Shown: one piece after another, positions 36,717-47,765 of the stretch | Layout of the letters: every line of letters begins with the position of its first letter | How positions within the stretch are numbered: position 1 is the stretch's first letter | NCBI GenBank assembly: GCA_037501455.1 | Contig: CM074857.1 | Coordinates: forward strand, 97,311,501 to 97,375,500 | Direction: 5' to 3' | Source: Lantana camara | Lineage: Eukaryota > Streptophyta > Magnoliopsida > Lamiales > Verbenaceae | Length of the DNA stretch: 64,000 nucleotides | Made by a program: the position numbers and the translations under genes | Notes under the pieces: model-generated | Seen by the model: the letters and a program-made list of their open reading frames with translations, nothing else | The model's database searches: none | What the model was told of the DNA's origin: nothing

Positions 36717-38427
36717 CTAGATGACGGGCGGCCTCTTGGAGAGCAACCTAAAAAACCTCCCTTGCTTCAAACCTTGCTCGAAGGCACTAGCCCGCACCTC
36801 AAAAGTGGCGGAAATGACTTCCAGCACGGCCTTCGTGAACCGGATGATGTATCTCCTTAAAGTCTTGTCATTTCTTTGTTTTACTGTAAAAAGATTGCTA
36901 TTATTCTTTTGGCGGTGTTTGCTGCTTGCAAATTGGTGTAGGAAATGAAGCGAACTGCTCAAATGAGTTTATAGATCCCGGGACGAGCTGGCTGGCCCAT
37001 TCTTGAGCCATATCGGTAAACGTAGTGAGGACTACCCTGCACTTTACACCTTCGGTGTACTGATACAGTAGGGCTCCGTTATACTCGGGTCATTCAGTCT
37101 AAATGCTTCTGGGGATCCGTGGCTCCGTTATACTCGGGCAGCCCCGATGTTTTGCAGTCCGGAGAAAGCTCGTCATCCATGATCCTTTGGCTGAATGACC
37201 CACCACTCCTAAGCACCCACGCTGGGGTGGCTCGCATGAGCCTCTCCATATCCTCAAGCCTTTACTGTAACCTAGTGGCTCAATCCGGCTACTCCGCATC
37301 AGCATGGTTCCTTCTGCCCGGCTGGTAGGCAGCAGGTGGTAGGAGCCCTGCGTGCTGCGCTACTATGCCGCCAGCTGCTTGGGTTCCGCCACTTCCTGCC
37401 TCCTTCAGGTTCACATTGGATTGAATGTTGACCCTTCCGGCGGGCATATGGCCCTGTACCTCCACTTGTACCAACGAGGGGTTCCCGATAGAGGTTCGTC
37501 CTTTGGTTCCTTTTGGATGCGGGCTCCTAACGGTGGAGGGCTCTGTTCTACCAGCATGTGATACCACCCCGCAGGTTAGTATTTCCGCATGCTCGAGGGT
37601 CTACTGCATAATACGCGGGACGGCTGCATCAATGACACCGTCCATCCTTCTGTTAAGCTCCTCAAGGGTGAGGTGAGATGTATCAGCAGGTTGTGTCACT
37701 TGGTTGTTCAGCCCTCCCGTGATACAGGCCACGTTGGCTAGCCTAACGGCCCGATGGGTACCTACGATCAGGGCTGCTAACTCCCCCAATTCCTTTGCCG
37801 ATAAGTGGCGAGAGACCTGAACTCTAGATCCAACGGGCAGGTGTACCCCTTTGGCCACCTCCGACGTCCTAGCAACCTGTTGGTGGTTGTGAACCTGTGA
37901 TATGAGGCTCTCCAGCTGCTCCAGGGTTGATGGATGTGTCTCCTGAGCAGGCGGACGGGCTCCTTGTGGTGGAAACACTTCGGGTGCTAGTGGGCTGCTA
38001 AGGTCCGTGACTACTGGTAGGTCAGCAGGTAGATCCCCGCCTACTAGCTGCATGTTTTTGTGATTAGGTCCTTCTGAGCCTTTAGTTAGGCCCGCCTCTG
38101 AGTACTCTCGGTGGTTCATCTCCGAGGGTTGTTCCTAAATGCCGACACTCGAATGGCGTCCACTAAGTGCTGCAGGGGGAGATTTTCCCGCACAAGCAAA
38201 TCACTAGCAAGCAGGCTGCTCTCCGGCTGGTCATCTGACGCCCTACTTACATGACTGGAGTGGCTCGCAGCAGCCTCGGTCCTTTGATTCTCAGATTTGC
38301 TCCCGACAGCTGTTATGGGAGGAAGCTGCCCGATCGTAGTGCGAGCGTTGTTCAGCCCGTCCGAAGCCATGTGTGACTTGATAGAATTCTCACGCCTCAA
38401 CTCAGTTTTTCCCACAGACGGCGCCAA
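36717..38427 (-). pseudogene. Decayed gag of the gag-only element
   Basis: The reading frame starts at the minus-strand ATG 38427, within the primer-binding region (MAPSVGKTELRREN), and continues in pieces at 38427-38116, 38119-37601, 37567-37289 and 36962-36717. The last piece has the conserved gag segment LFTVKQRNDKTLRRYIIRFTKAV and AFEQGLKQGRFFRLL, common to plant gypsy gag proteins. Breaks between pieces are frameshifts and stops. There is no zinc knuckle that can be read with confidence and no pol. The product would be a capsid-like protein if intact; here it is not functional. Confidence 0.75.
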
Positions 38428-38428
38428 G
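38411..38428 (-). other. Primer-binding site of the gag-only element
   Basis: On the minus strand CTTGGCGCCGTCTGTGGG follows the 5' LTR directly. TGGCGCCG sites are typical of Tat/Athila-group gypsy elements. Confidence 0.75.
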
Positions 38429-39102
38429 TGATGCTTGTCGATTTTAACACCACTAATATAAGAAATTCAAATGTAAAAATCATATTAATGATGAGAAGAA
38501 TTACAATACAAAGTAAGTATACAACAAAGAATAATTATAAAGCTTAGGGTAAATATAAAGATGTAGAAAGCCCTTGGATGATGTAGTAGATAGTAGTGCT
38601 GCTTGCTAAGAAATTCACGACTTCGGAAAAATGAATATTGAATGCCATAAAAGTTGAGAGATGATAATGTGCCCCAAGTTGGAGAAATGGGGCTGCTTAG
38701 ACTTCTTTTATAGCTTTGAAGAGGGGGGAGGTAGTGACTGGAGCAGGTGGTATCTAGGTAGGTAAGTGGTGGAGAGATTTGAGGTCATGGGACTCTTCTC
38801 TTCTTGGAATTGACTGGTTCTTCTAAATTTAAATGCTTTTCCTGAGGTTTCTTTTCTTCAATCACGTGCTAGAATAAACCCCAATATTCGGGGAAGGTTG
38901 TTAGGGTTTCTATTAGGCTTTGGGCCCGTTTGCTGGGCCTGATAACCAGCCCGTCGGCCCACCTGCTCGGCTGGTTGACTTGCTGGTTAGCCCATCTGGT
39001 GAGCAGGTCTGAAACAGGCTACTGTTCTTCTGGACCTGGTTATTTGTCAAAACGAGCTGGATCATTCCTTGGGCTTGAAGGCATTAATTTCCACTAGTAT
39101 CA
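38429..39102 (-). repeat. 5' LTR of the gag-only element
   Basis: Partner of 33984-34663, with substitutions and short indels between them, which points to an older insertion than the Copia at 17645. Confidence 0.9.
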
Positions 39103-39772
39103 CAAATGATTCAAGAATGAAGGCATAGGGTCAAATTTTCATATAAACATACTATTCATCATCTTCTCCACACTCAAGAAATCGAGCAATTAAAAAAACA
39201 TTTAATCGGAAAGAAACAAAGCTTAAGACGAGAGGAATTCATAGCTTACCTCGGATCGTTGATCGGACGAGAGACGAAGACAGAACTTGAGCTCAAAGGT
39301 GTGAAGATGGTGAAAACCCTCTTTTTCTCCTTTCATCTCTTGTGGATCGATGGGCCCAAAATGAGGGGGAAAGAGAGGGCTTTGGATGATTTTTAGGGGA
39401 AGAAAAAGAAAGAAAACCGGTCCGGTTTGGTTCAAGAAGGGTTATGTTCAATCCGTTCGAATTTAAAAAAGGTAGGAGGTTCAAACAGTATCAAAAAAAT
39501 ATGAGGCTTGTTTCGTTGGACCCGAATGGTCGAAACGAATCCAATGGAGAAGTCAGAATTCAAATATGAATTCCCGAGCTCAAGTTAGCAGAAAAACGAC
39601 TCAGAAACCCTAATTACAATTAGGTCCCTAAACTTCTGAAAATGGACATTTGAGTTCAATCACATTTTAATTAAATTCTAAAGTAATACATAACTTGAAT
39701 TAAAATAATTAATTTACGCAATTAAACTCACTCGTGACGTCATACCTGAATTGTCGAAGAGACGGGGTGTCA

Positions 39773-40202
39773 TATTATATATATAACTCATTATAATATA
39801 TATAATTTGAATAATTTAGGGTTAAAATATAGAATTTAAATAGTTTGTGGTAGGTTTGAAAAACTTAAATAAATAACAAGGGCTAAAAAACAAAATATTT
39901 GGATGGTCAAATGTTTGTTTAAGGAAATTGGTCAGTGGGATCAAAATTAAGAAAAAAGTGACTTTATGGGACCTAAAGTGAGATAGTGGCAACTGTTGGG
40001 ACCAAAATTGCAAGTGGGTTACTTTACGGGACGATATTAATATTTTTCTTTTTTTTTTATTTCTCAATTTGTCCAAATTCAAAAATTAGAGTTCAAAATG
40101 GGTTCAAGAATGCCTAGCTATCATCAAGAATCAAGAATTTTTCATAATTCTATTAATAGAGAAATTTGGTATAAACGTTATAAGTGTGACTCTGATACCA
40201 CT
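39773..40202. other. AT-rich stretch ending in a Copia primer-binding region
   Basis: No gene seen. 40189-40202 (GACTCTGATACCAC) is the reverse complement of a tRNA-Met primer-binding site, belonging to the minus-strand Copia LTR that follows. The sequence left of it should be that element's leader. The rest is unassigned. Confidence 0.5.
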
Positions 40203-41070
40203 TGTTGAAAAATACATATTATACACAGAGGAAATTTAAAAATTTTCCAATAAGGATTGTTTGCTTAAAATTTTTATATCAAATTAATAATCGGGAATGT
40301 TCAAATAACTTACTTAAATTGAAGCTTTCTTGAAACGTTTGAGCCATGCTCACATGTTCTTCTTGTGGAATTGAATTCGAGCCCCTTTCACGAACGGTTC
40401 TTTCCTTCGAGAATCCAAAGTAAGATCCCTCTAGAATGTATCCACACCAATTCTAGATTCTGATCAATGAATTTAGTATGCTAGTTTTATAGATTGTGTA
40501 TTTGAAAGAAAACAAGAAACGAGAAAGAGAAAGCAAGAATTTTTTCCTTTTGTTGCAAAGCACCGTTTGATGCGTGAATAAGTAACGCACGCTCAAGATT
40601 TTCGAACCCGCTCTTCTAATAAAGATGAGGTTCGAATTTCTCATCTAAGTAGGATTCCTACCATAGTTATACCTTCTTTTCTTCTTCTCCAAGAATTAGT
40701 AACTTATCTAATAAGTTACTTGAAGATCTTATCTTTTAGGAAAAGAAATCCTAAATAAATTAGATTTCTTTACTTATTTATTCAAATCATATTAGAATAA
40801 TTTAATAGAATAAATTAGAATTAATGTAATTATTTCTAAAACGGGATCAAATTAATTCTTTAATTAATTATAATTAGGCTCAATGTACTCATTAGACATA
40901 GCGAGCACCCTTGTGTATTGTATACATATTAACTAGGCACTTTATAACCTATGAAATATGGTGATTCCTTTTTAAGGACACAATCACATAAGTAAATCTC
41001 AAGAGAGTCAAGTTGACACTCCCACTGTTCGTTGGACTCATCGGCTTGGAGTAATTTCTAATCCAACTTG
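40203..41070 (-). mobile_element. Copia LTR, minus strand, truncated
   Basis: It starts TGTTGAAAAATAC next to the PBS and shows the family's AAATTTAAAAATTTTCC block and the CACTCCCACTGT / CATCGGCTTGGAG segment. It is cut off at 41070 by a gypsy LTR before reaching the TGTTAGGAAT-type start. Confidence 0.75.
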
Positions 41071-41601
41071 TGACACCCGAAGCGGCGGGCCACCACATCC
41101 CCCGCACCTAGACCCGAACCCACATATGAAATGGAAGTCCATACATGAGCCCAAGTCTAAGCGAACGAGGACCTACACACATACACTAGGCTAAGAGGGA
41201 ATAAAGACAGACAGAGCACGCAAGAAAAACAATTAAACAAATATGCGAAAGCAAACAACAGAATCCAAAGGCATACACAAATATAAACATGGCCATCCCG
41301 ACCCAAAATACATCAAGTATTCAAAATTCCAAAGTACAATTTAATTCAAATACATATCAAAATATTCAAAAGATGCGCTTATGAAATGCAGACTCGATCT
41401 AAACCGAAAAGTACGACACGACCACGACGCACTTCCCAGCCTAGCTCTAGCAGACCTGCAACTAAAGGTGGGAAAAGAGAAGGGTCAGTCACGACAGAGT
41501 GAGGGGGCTAACACACATCCACACACTATATAAAAATAGAGCATATAACATATTAATCAAAAGATTATGAACCAAGAATAGGGTTTTGCACACCAAACCT
41601 G
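41071..41601 (-). mobile_element. Gypsy LTR 3'-end fragment, minus strand
   Basis: It opens TGACACCCGAAGCGGCGGGCC and shares CATATGAAATGGAAGTCCATACATG and the GGGTCAGTCACGACAGAGTGAGGG segment with the other Tekay-like LTRs. It breaks off at 41601. Confidence 0.65.
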
Positions 41602-42230
41602 TGATGCCCCATCTAATAAATCGTACAGGTATGCGTCACGAGAGTGTTTACTTTACGCACATATGTGGGTTAATTCCCTTTGATGTGTTTAAATCCTAAC
41701 ATTGATTAAATACGTGACTTAATTGGCTAAAATGGGAAAATATAAAATATGATTTCTTGCATGACAACTTGAGAATTAATGGGTTAATGGGAAACGTGGC
41801 TACTTGAATTTAATTGTTGGTGTTGAATTGAAATGGGGCTTGGGCCTATTTTGCGTTTGGACCTAACTTAAGTTAGGAGGATTGGGTCGTTCAAACCGAT
41901 ATGAGCTCGGGAATTCAAATTCGAATTTCGACACCACCATTGGACTCGATTTAGTGATTCGGATCCAATGGAATTGATTTCATATTTTTCGTAAGCCGTT
42001 TGGACCTTAAACCTTTTAATTTTGATCTATTGGGCCGAAAGTCATTTAATTGAGCCCAACTCCTAATAAAGCCTTTAGCCCACATATTATATCTTGGAAA
42101 CCCTAACCTAGCTTCATTTCAAACCTCATTCCACACAAGACATATCCTTCATGGGGAGCTTCAAGGAAGAATGAAGATCTAAGACTTTCCCATACATCGG
42201 AACAACTCTTCCGTTCACATCGGTACTCTA
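41602..42230 (+). mobile_element. Gypsy LTR 5'-end fragment, plus strand
   Basis: It starts TGATGCCCCATCTAATAAATCGTACAGGTATGCGTCACGAG, the start motif of this LTR group, and continues through the shared CGGGAATTCAAATTCGAATTTCGACACCACC segment. The right end, against Copia pol, is approximate. Confidence 0.65.
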
Positions 42231-42239
42231 AGTAATGGA

Positions 42240-44957
42240 CTTTATCTAACTCAGAATATCAATATTATGAATATACAACGAGAAACTAAACGTAAGTGAG
42301 ATGACAAAGTTTCAGCTCCCTTATGGCACGCTAGATTAGGACACATTTCCAAGAACAGAATCAGCAAGATAAACACTTTAGGATCATTCTCTAAAATGAT
42401 CTCAAAGAGTTAACTTCTTGCGAATCCTGTCTCAAAGGAAAAATGTCCAAAGTCCCTTTTAAAGGAACTGTGGAACGTGCCACTAAGGTTTTGGATTTGA
42501 TCCATTCTGATGTTTGTGGACCGCTTAGTGTAAGCACAAGAAACAATCATCAGTATTTTATAACCTTTACTGATAACTTTAGTCGGTATGGTTATGTGTA
42601 CTTAATGAAGTATAAATCTGAAGCTTTTGAGAAATTCTTAGAATTTCAAAAGGAGGTTGAGAACCAAAACTGGTCACAAGATCAAAACACTTCGATCTGA
42701 TCGAGGAGGCGAGTATCTTAGTGAAGAATTCCTTACTCATCTCAAAGATAATGGGATTATCTCTCAGTGGACTCCTCCGGGAACTCCTCAGCTTAATGGA
42801 GTTTCTGAGAGAATGAATCGAACTCTACTTGATATGGTTCGTTCCATGATGAGTTTCACTGACTTACCACCTTCTTTCTGGGGTTATGCCCTAGAAAGTG
42901 CAGCAAAGATTTTGAATCTAGTTCCCTCTAAGTCAGTCCCTAAAATGCCCTATGAAATGTGGCATGGTAAAATCCCTAGTTATTCTTACTTAAGAATTTG
43001 GGGTTGTCCTGCTTACGTGAAGAGGACAGTGGGAGATAAGTTAGAATCTCGTTCTAACTTATGCTACTTTATAGGTTATCCTAAGGAATCCATAGGATAC
43101 TACTTCTATGATCAATATGAGCAAAAGGTGTTTGTTTCCAGAAATGCTACTTTTCTTGAGGAACCGTTCCTTAAAGAAAAGAAAGGCAAGATCATAGAAT
43201 TAGAGGAAGTACAAAGTGACCCCACACCACCCACTGAAGAAACGTCCCCTTCTGATCAACAACAACCAATCACGAATTTCGATACACACGCAATCCTCCT
43301 CTAAGGCATTCTGAATGCACTCCTAGACAACCGGAGAGATGGTATGGATTCTTACATGAAATCTCTCAAAAGGATAATGATCCTTTAACATATGAGGAGG
43401 CACTTTCAGATTCTGACTCTGAACAGTGGATAGAAGCCATGAAATCCGAAATGGATTTCATGAACTCCAACCAAGTTTGGACCTTGGTAGATTTGCCTGA
43501 TGGGGTCAAACCCATAGGTTGTAAATAGATCTTTAAGAGAAAGCTTGGAGTTGATGGAAGCATTGCAGCCTACAAAGCAAGACTGGTTGCAAAAGGATTC
43601 ACTCAAAGACCCGGCGTGGACTTTGATGAAACCTTTTCACCAGTTGCAATGCAAAAGTCTATTCGGATCATGCTTGTCGTTGCTGCGTATTATGACTACG
43701 AGATATGGCAAATGGATGTGAAAACTGCCTTTTTCAATGGTGACATTGATAAAGACATTTATATGGAACAACCCATAGGTTTCACATTCAGTGGGAGTGA
43801 GCAAAAGATTTGCAAACTCCAAAGATCAATCTATGGATTGAAACAGGCTTCTAGGAATTGGAATATTCGATTTGATGAATCAATCAAAGCGTTTGGCTTC
43901 TCAAATTTCGAATGAATCATGTGTGTATAGAAAGGAATTGGAGACCTCAGTGCAATTCTTAGTACTTTATGTAGATGACATCCTTCTTATTGGGAATTCG
44001 AAGGATGACATGAAAGTGACTAAGTTATGGTTATCAAACCAATTCGAGATGAAAGATCTTGGTAATGCGTCCTATATCCTTGGAATTAAAATCTATCGAG
44101 ATAGATCTAGAAGGTTAATAGGACTGTCACAGTCGATGTACATTGACAAAGTATTGAAGAGATTCAATATGGAGTCAGCAAAGCTTAAGAACCTTCCTAT
44201 AAGTGTAGGAACATGTCTTTCAAAGAAGGTGTGTCCTAAGACTAACCTTGAGAAGGAAAGAATGACTCACACACCTTATGCATCAACAATAGGTAGCATA
44301 ATGTATGCAATGTTATGTACTCGACCGGATGTGGCTTATGCACTTAGTGTAACAAGTCATTTCCAATCTGACCCTGGAGATGGTCACTGGGCTGCCGTGA
44401 AGAATATTCTTAAGTACTTAAAAAATACTAAAGACTTATTCTTAGTTTACGGAGGTCAGAAAGATCTTACTGTTGAAGGATACTGCGATGCAAGCTTTGC
44501 ATCTGACTTAGATGATTTTAAGTCAATGTCAGGATACATTTTCTGCCTAAGCGGCGGAGCAGTGAGTTAGAAGAGTTCCAAGCAAACTACCACTGCAGAT
44601 TCGACCACTGAGGCCGAATACTTAGCTGCAAATGATGCAGCTAAGGAAGGTGTTTGGATTAGAAACTTCATTCAAGAGTTGAATGTTGTTCCTAGCATGA
44701 AAGACCCCATTACTGTGTTTTGTGACAACACTGGGGCAGTTGCTCAAGCAAGAGAACCAAGATCTCACCAACGGACCAAGCACATTATGAGGAAGTATCA
44801 CCTAATCCGTGATATTATCAAAAGAGGAGATGTGCAAATTGAGAGGGTCACATCAGCAGAGAACGCGGCAGATCCACTTACTAAACCCCTTAGTCGAGAA
44901 GCTTTCCAAGGTCATCTTCAGAAGATGGGACTTAGAATAGCTTTAGAATGGCTTTGA
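42240..44957 (+). pseudogene. Copia pol (integrase-RT-RNase H), multiply disrupted
   Basis: The start is truncated: gag and protease are missing. It opens with the integrase zinc region LWHARLGHISK...CESCLKGK, then the core with DVCGPLS, RSDRGGEY and NGVSERMNRT, then RT with YKARLVAKGFTQRPGVDFDETFSPV, KTAFFNGD and YVDDILL, then RNase H (STTEAEY, VFCDNTGAV, TKHIMRKYH) to the stop at 44955-44957. Defects visible: a 1-nt insertion near 42670; a frame break near 43300; TAG at 43526-43528 after IGCK; a shift near 43912; TAG near 44568 after GGAVS. This is a Copia lineage different from the element at 17645. It is inactive. A polypurine tract (GGGCAAGTGGGAGAT) follows at about 44959-44973. Confidence 0.9.
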
Positions 44958-44973
44958 CGGGCAAGTGGGAGAT

Positions 44974-46122
44974 TGCTAGGAATAATGCCCTAGAAAGCCG
45001 ATTGTATATCCGCTTTATGCTTTTCCTTATTGTAATCACAGACAATCTTTGAATGAAATAACGAATTGAGGCAACACTTCTTTATATGCTCTTGTTTGGT
45101 ATGCGTTTACTTTATCTGTGCATGTATGAGAACTCCCCTAATCCTGATGACTTTAGGACTCTACCATTTAGGTGAAATGGTTCATGAAGCTAGCCCTATA
45201 TCACATAAGTCATGATTAGTAAAATACTCCAAGCCGATGAGTCCTACCGACAGTGGGAGTGTCAACTTGACTCCTCTAAAGCTTGCTTGTGGGATCACGC
45301 CCTTAAGAAGGACCACCTTGTTCATGGAGGTGCAAAGTGTATAGTTGATACGTGTATGATACATGAGGGTGCTTACTTCCATAAGAAAGTTCACTGAGGT
45401 GCCCCGTGTGAGAACATTCCTAAATGGGAAAGGAAGTTTCTATTTTAGGAAATGGAAACTTCCAGATTAGGAAATATCTCACGAGTCATTGATGTGATTA
45501 ATTGATCCTTAGACTTGAGGTTCCATGTCACTTTATGAGTTAACATTGTAGTCTTAGGTATAAGCTTTAAAGGGTGTCGCCTTAGACAACTGATTCAAGG
45601 CTTATGCTGGGGTTGCACAAGTGATTCATGAAAGTGAATGAAAATCAAGAAAGGACCTAGACTTGCATTTGCAAGGTGATCTCTTATTGTGTAAGTTATT
45701 CATATGCCATATGGAGTCCTTGGCCAAGGCAGTAGATCAAGACATCAAGAAAAGGGTTTCTTGGATTGAGATCAAATGGATATGAAATGCACTTTGCTTT
45801 AAGACCGGATTATTAGGGTTCTGATTATTCCCTTACCCTAGATCATGGTTGAGAGATAGTACGTAAGAGGATTGTATCTCACAATGAATCAATGACTTAA
45901 AGGTTATGTCGAATCCGAACATTGCAATTCAGCTAGGGGTTAAACACCTGTTGCTAGACTATGGTCGTTTAATCTGTGGACTGATTAATTAATTAGTGAA
46001 TTAATTAATTAGGGTCACTGCTAATTGAATTGAGAACCTAGAATGTCACACACAACAACTTGGTTACATGAGTTGAGGCTTTAAAATGATTAAACGAGTT
46101 AATTGGGCCAAGAGGGTTCCAC
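44974..46122 (+). mobile_element. Copia 3' LTR, plus strand, truncated
   Basis: It starts TGCTAGGAATAATGCCC straight after the polypurine tract and ends abruptly at GGGTTCCAC (46122), where the related inverted copy continues with about 850 more bp. From 45712 onward it is an inverted repeat of 47016-47433. Confidence 0.85.
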
Positions 46123-47433
46123 TCACTAATTTCAGAAACACGATTTACGAGGTGGCTCTGATACCACTTGTTGGAAAACACGAATCAGGAAGCAGCAGAA
46201 ATTTAAAAATTTTCCAACAAAAGGACCTTGGACTCGCAATCATGTATCCAAATTCGTAGAGATAAGAAACCTACTTTTCTTTTATTCTTTCTTGAAGCGT
46301 TTCAAGCCACCCAAGAACGCTCTTCTCGCGGCTTGATCCCCTCTCCTTGGTAAATCTCGAATCTTCAAACTTCTAACTTGAAGCTCTCTAGAGATAGTCC
46401 ACCAACTTGACTACAATCTAACTAGTAAGTATGCTAGTTCTCTAGTTAGTGTTTAGGCTTAACCTAGGGTTTCGTTTATCTTGGAGAAAGGATGGTGTTC
46501 AAAACATGAACCAAAAGAATTGCCAATTAGCTCTAAGGGGAGCTCGAACTCCCCTATTTATAATAAGGGAGTGGCCAAAAATCCCTAGTCCTTATGGCTA
46601 AGGATTTTGGTCCCTCTCTCCTAATACTTGATCATCAAGTAATTTTGACTTTGACTTTGAATTGAAATTCAAATCAACTTTCAAGAGAGCTAAAATATCC
46701 AAACTATTTTTGGATAATTTTATACTTTATTTATTTAAAATAAACAACTTTTTTTATCTAATTAATTAATTCATAATTAATTAACTAGATTATTTTCTCT
46801 AAAATTAGACTTTCTTTTTAATTCAAAATTAAACCAAAGTCTATTAAATAATTAACACATTGAATTATTTAATATATATATATATAGGGTTTAGGGTTTA
46901 GGGTTTAGGGTCATATATATATATATATATATATACAATATATATATTTACACTTGTAGGACACGTGTCACAAGGACAAGTGTCACTCACGTGACCTACA
47001 CGTGTGGTTTCACACGTGTGGAACCCTCTTGGCCCGATTAACTCGTTTAATCATTTTCAAGCCTTAACTCATGTAACCAAGTTGTTGTGTGTGACCCTCT
47101 AGGTTCTCAATTCAATTAGCAATGACCCTAGTTAATTAATTCACTAATTAATTAATCAGTCCACAGATTAAACGACCATAGTCTAGCAACAGGTGTTTAA
47201 CCCCTAGCTGAATTGGAATGTTCGGATTCGACAGAACCTTTAAGTCATTGATTCATGTGAGATACAATCCTCCTACTTACTATCTCTCAACCAAGATCTA
47301 GGGTAAGGGAATAATCAGAACCCTAATAATCCGGTCTTAAAGCTAAGTGCATTTCATATCCATTTGATCTCAATCCAAGAAACCCTTTTCTTGATGTCTT
47401 GCTCTACTGCCTTGGCCAAGGACTCCATATGGC
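46123..47433 (-). mobile_element. Copia 5' LTR plus PBS, minus strand
   Basis: 46169 begins TGTTGGAAAACA; just left of it the reverse complement of AGTGGTATCAGAGCCA marks the primer-binding site, and a short leader lies at 46123-46150. The LTR ends at about 47433 (CCATATGGC) without its TGCTAGGAAT start, so it is truncated. It faces the plus-strand LTR at 44974 in inverted orientation and contains the telomere-type repeat. Confidence 0.85.
46885..46911 (+). repeat. Interstitial telomere-type repeat (TTTAGGG)
   Basis: Three full TTTAGGG units plus partial ones lie between two (TA)n tracts inside a Copia LTR. TTTAGGG is the usual plant telomere unit. Confidence 0.95.
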
Positions 47434-47765
47434 CCTTTCGGGGTGCTACCCTCCTAAAGATCAATCAAGTCCAAAGCATAAATAAAACATACAGTTAAGT
47501 CCAAAAATCATATAAATCACGTTATCCACAAAATTAGCATGCTCGGGTTTCAAATTCATGACTCGCAAATTCACAAGTTGCAAGAATTCAAATCTTAAAG
47601 TCACTTAGGCAAATTCTTATCAAATAATTCAAATAATTCATATATGAGATAGAATTACAATATAGAATTCAAATAAATGTATCACTTAAATAAGAGGCTA
47701 ATGCAAATTTAGAAAATAAACTCACACGTGACACTAACCTGTACGTGCGGGCAGACGGGGTGTCA
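47434..47765 (-). mobile_element. Gypsy LTR 5'-end fragment, minus strand
   Basis: It ends GCAGACGGGGTGTCA, the reverse complement of a TGACACCCCGTC LTR start, with the CCTGTACG segment inside. The left end abuts the truncated Copia LTR. Confidence 0.6.

Larger units (their letters stand above)
33984..39102 (-). mobile_element. Non-autonomous gag-only LTR element (TR-GAG type)
   Basis: Two LTRs (33984-34663, 680 bp; 38429-39102, 674 bp) with visible divergence bound a 3.8-kb interior. Flanking AAAAT and CAAAT form an imperfect 5-bp target duplication. On the minus strand the primer-binding site CTTGGCGCCGTCTGTGGG adjoins the 38429 LTR, so transcription runs right to left. Only a decayed gag is coded: no protease, RT or integrase remains. 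The PBS type and the CACGTGGGAAAAACCCC stretch near the 3' end fit the Tat-like gypsy group. It needs a partner element to move. Confidence 0.82.
25847..39772 (-). mobile_element. Tekay-like gypsy LTR, minus strand, split by three insertions
   Basis: The visible pieces are 25847-26437, 30011-30364, 33860-33983 and 39103-39772. The right end is GACGGGGTGTCA, the reverse complement of a TGACACCCCGTC LTR start, with the GTATGACGTCACGAG motif just inside. The left end is truncated against gypsy RT at 25846 and lacks the GTGCTACA end. Between the pieces lie a solo LTR (26438-30010), a second solo LTR (30365-33859) and a gag-only element (33984-39102). Palindromes GGAGTCACGGGAATGACTCC and GAGTCATGGGGGTGACTC occur at about 30025-30155. 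Confidence 0.65.
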
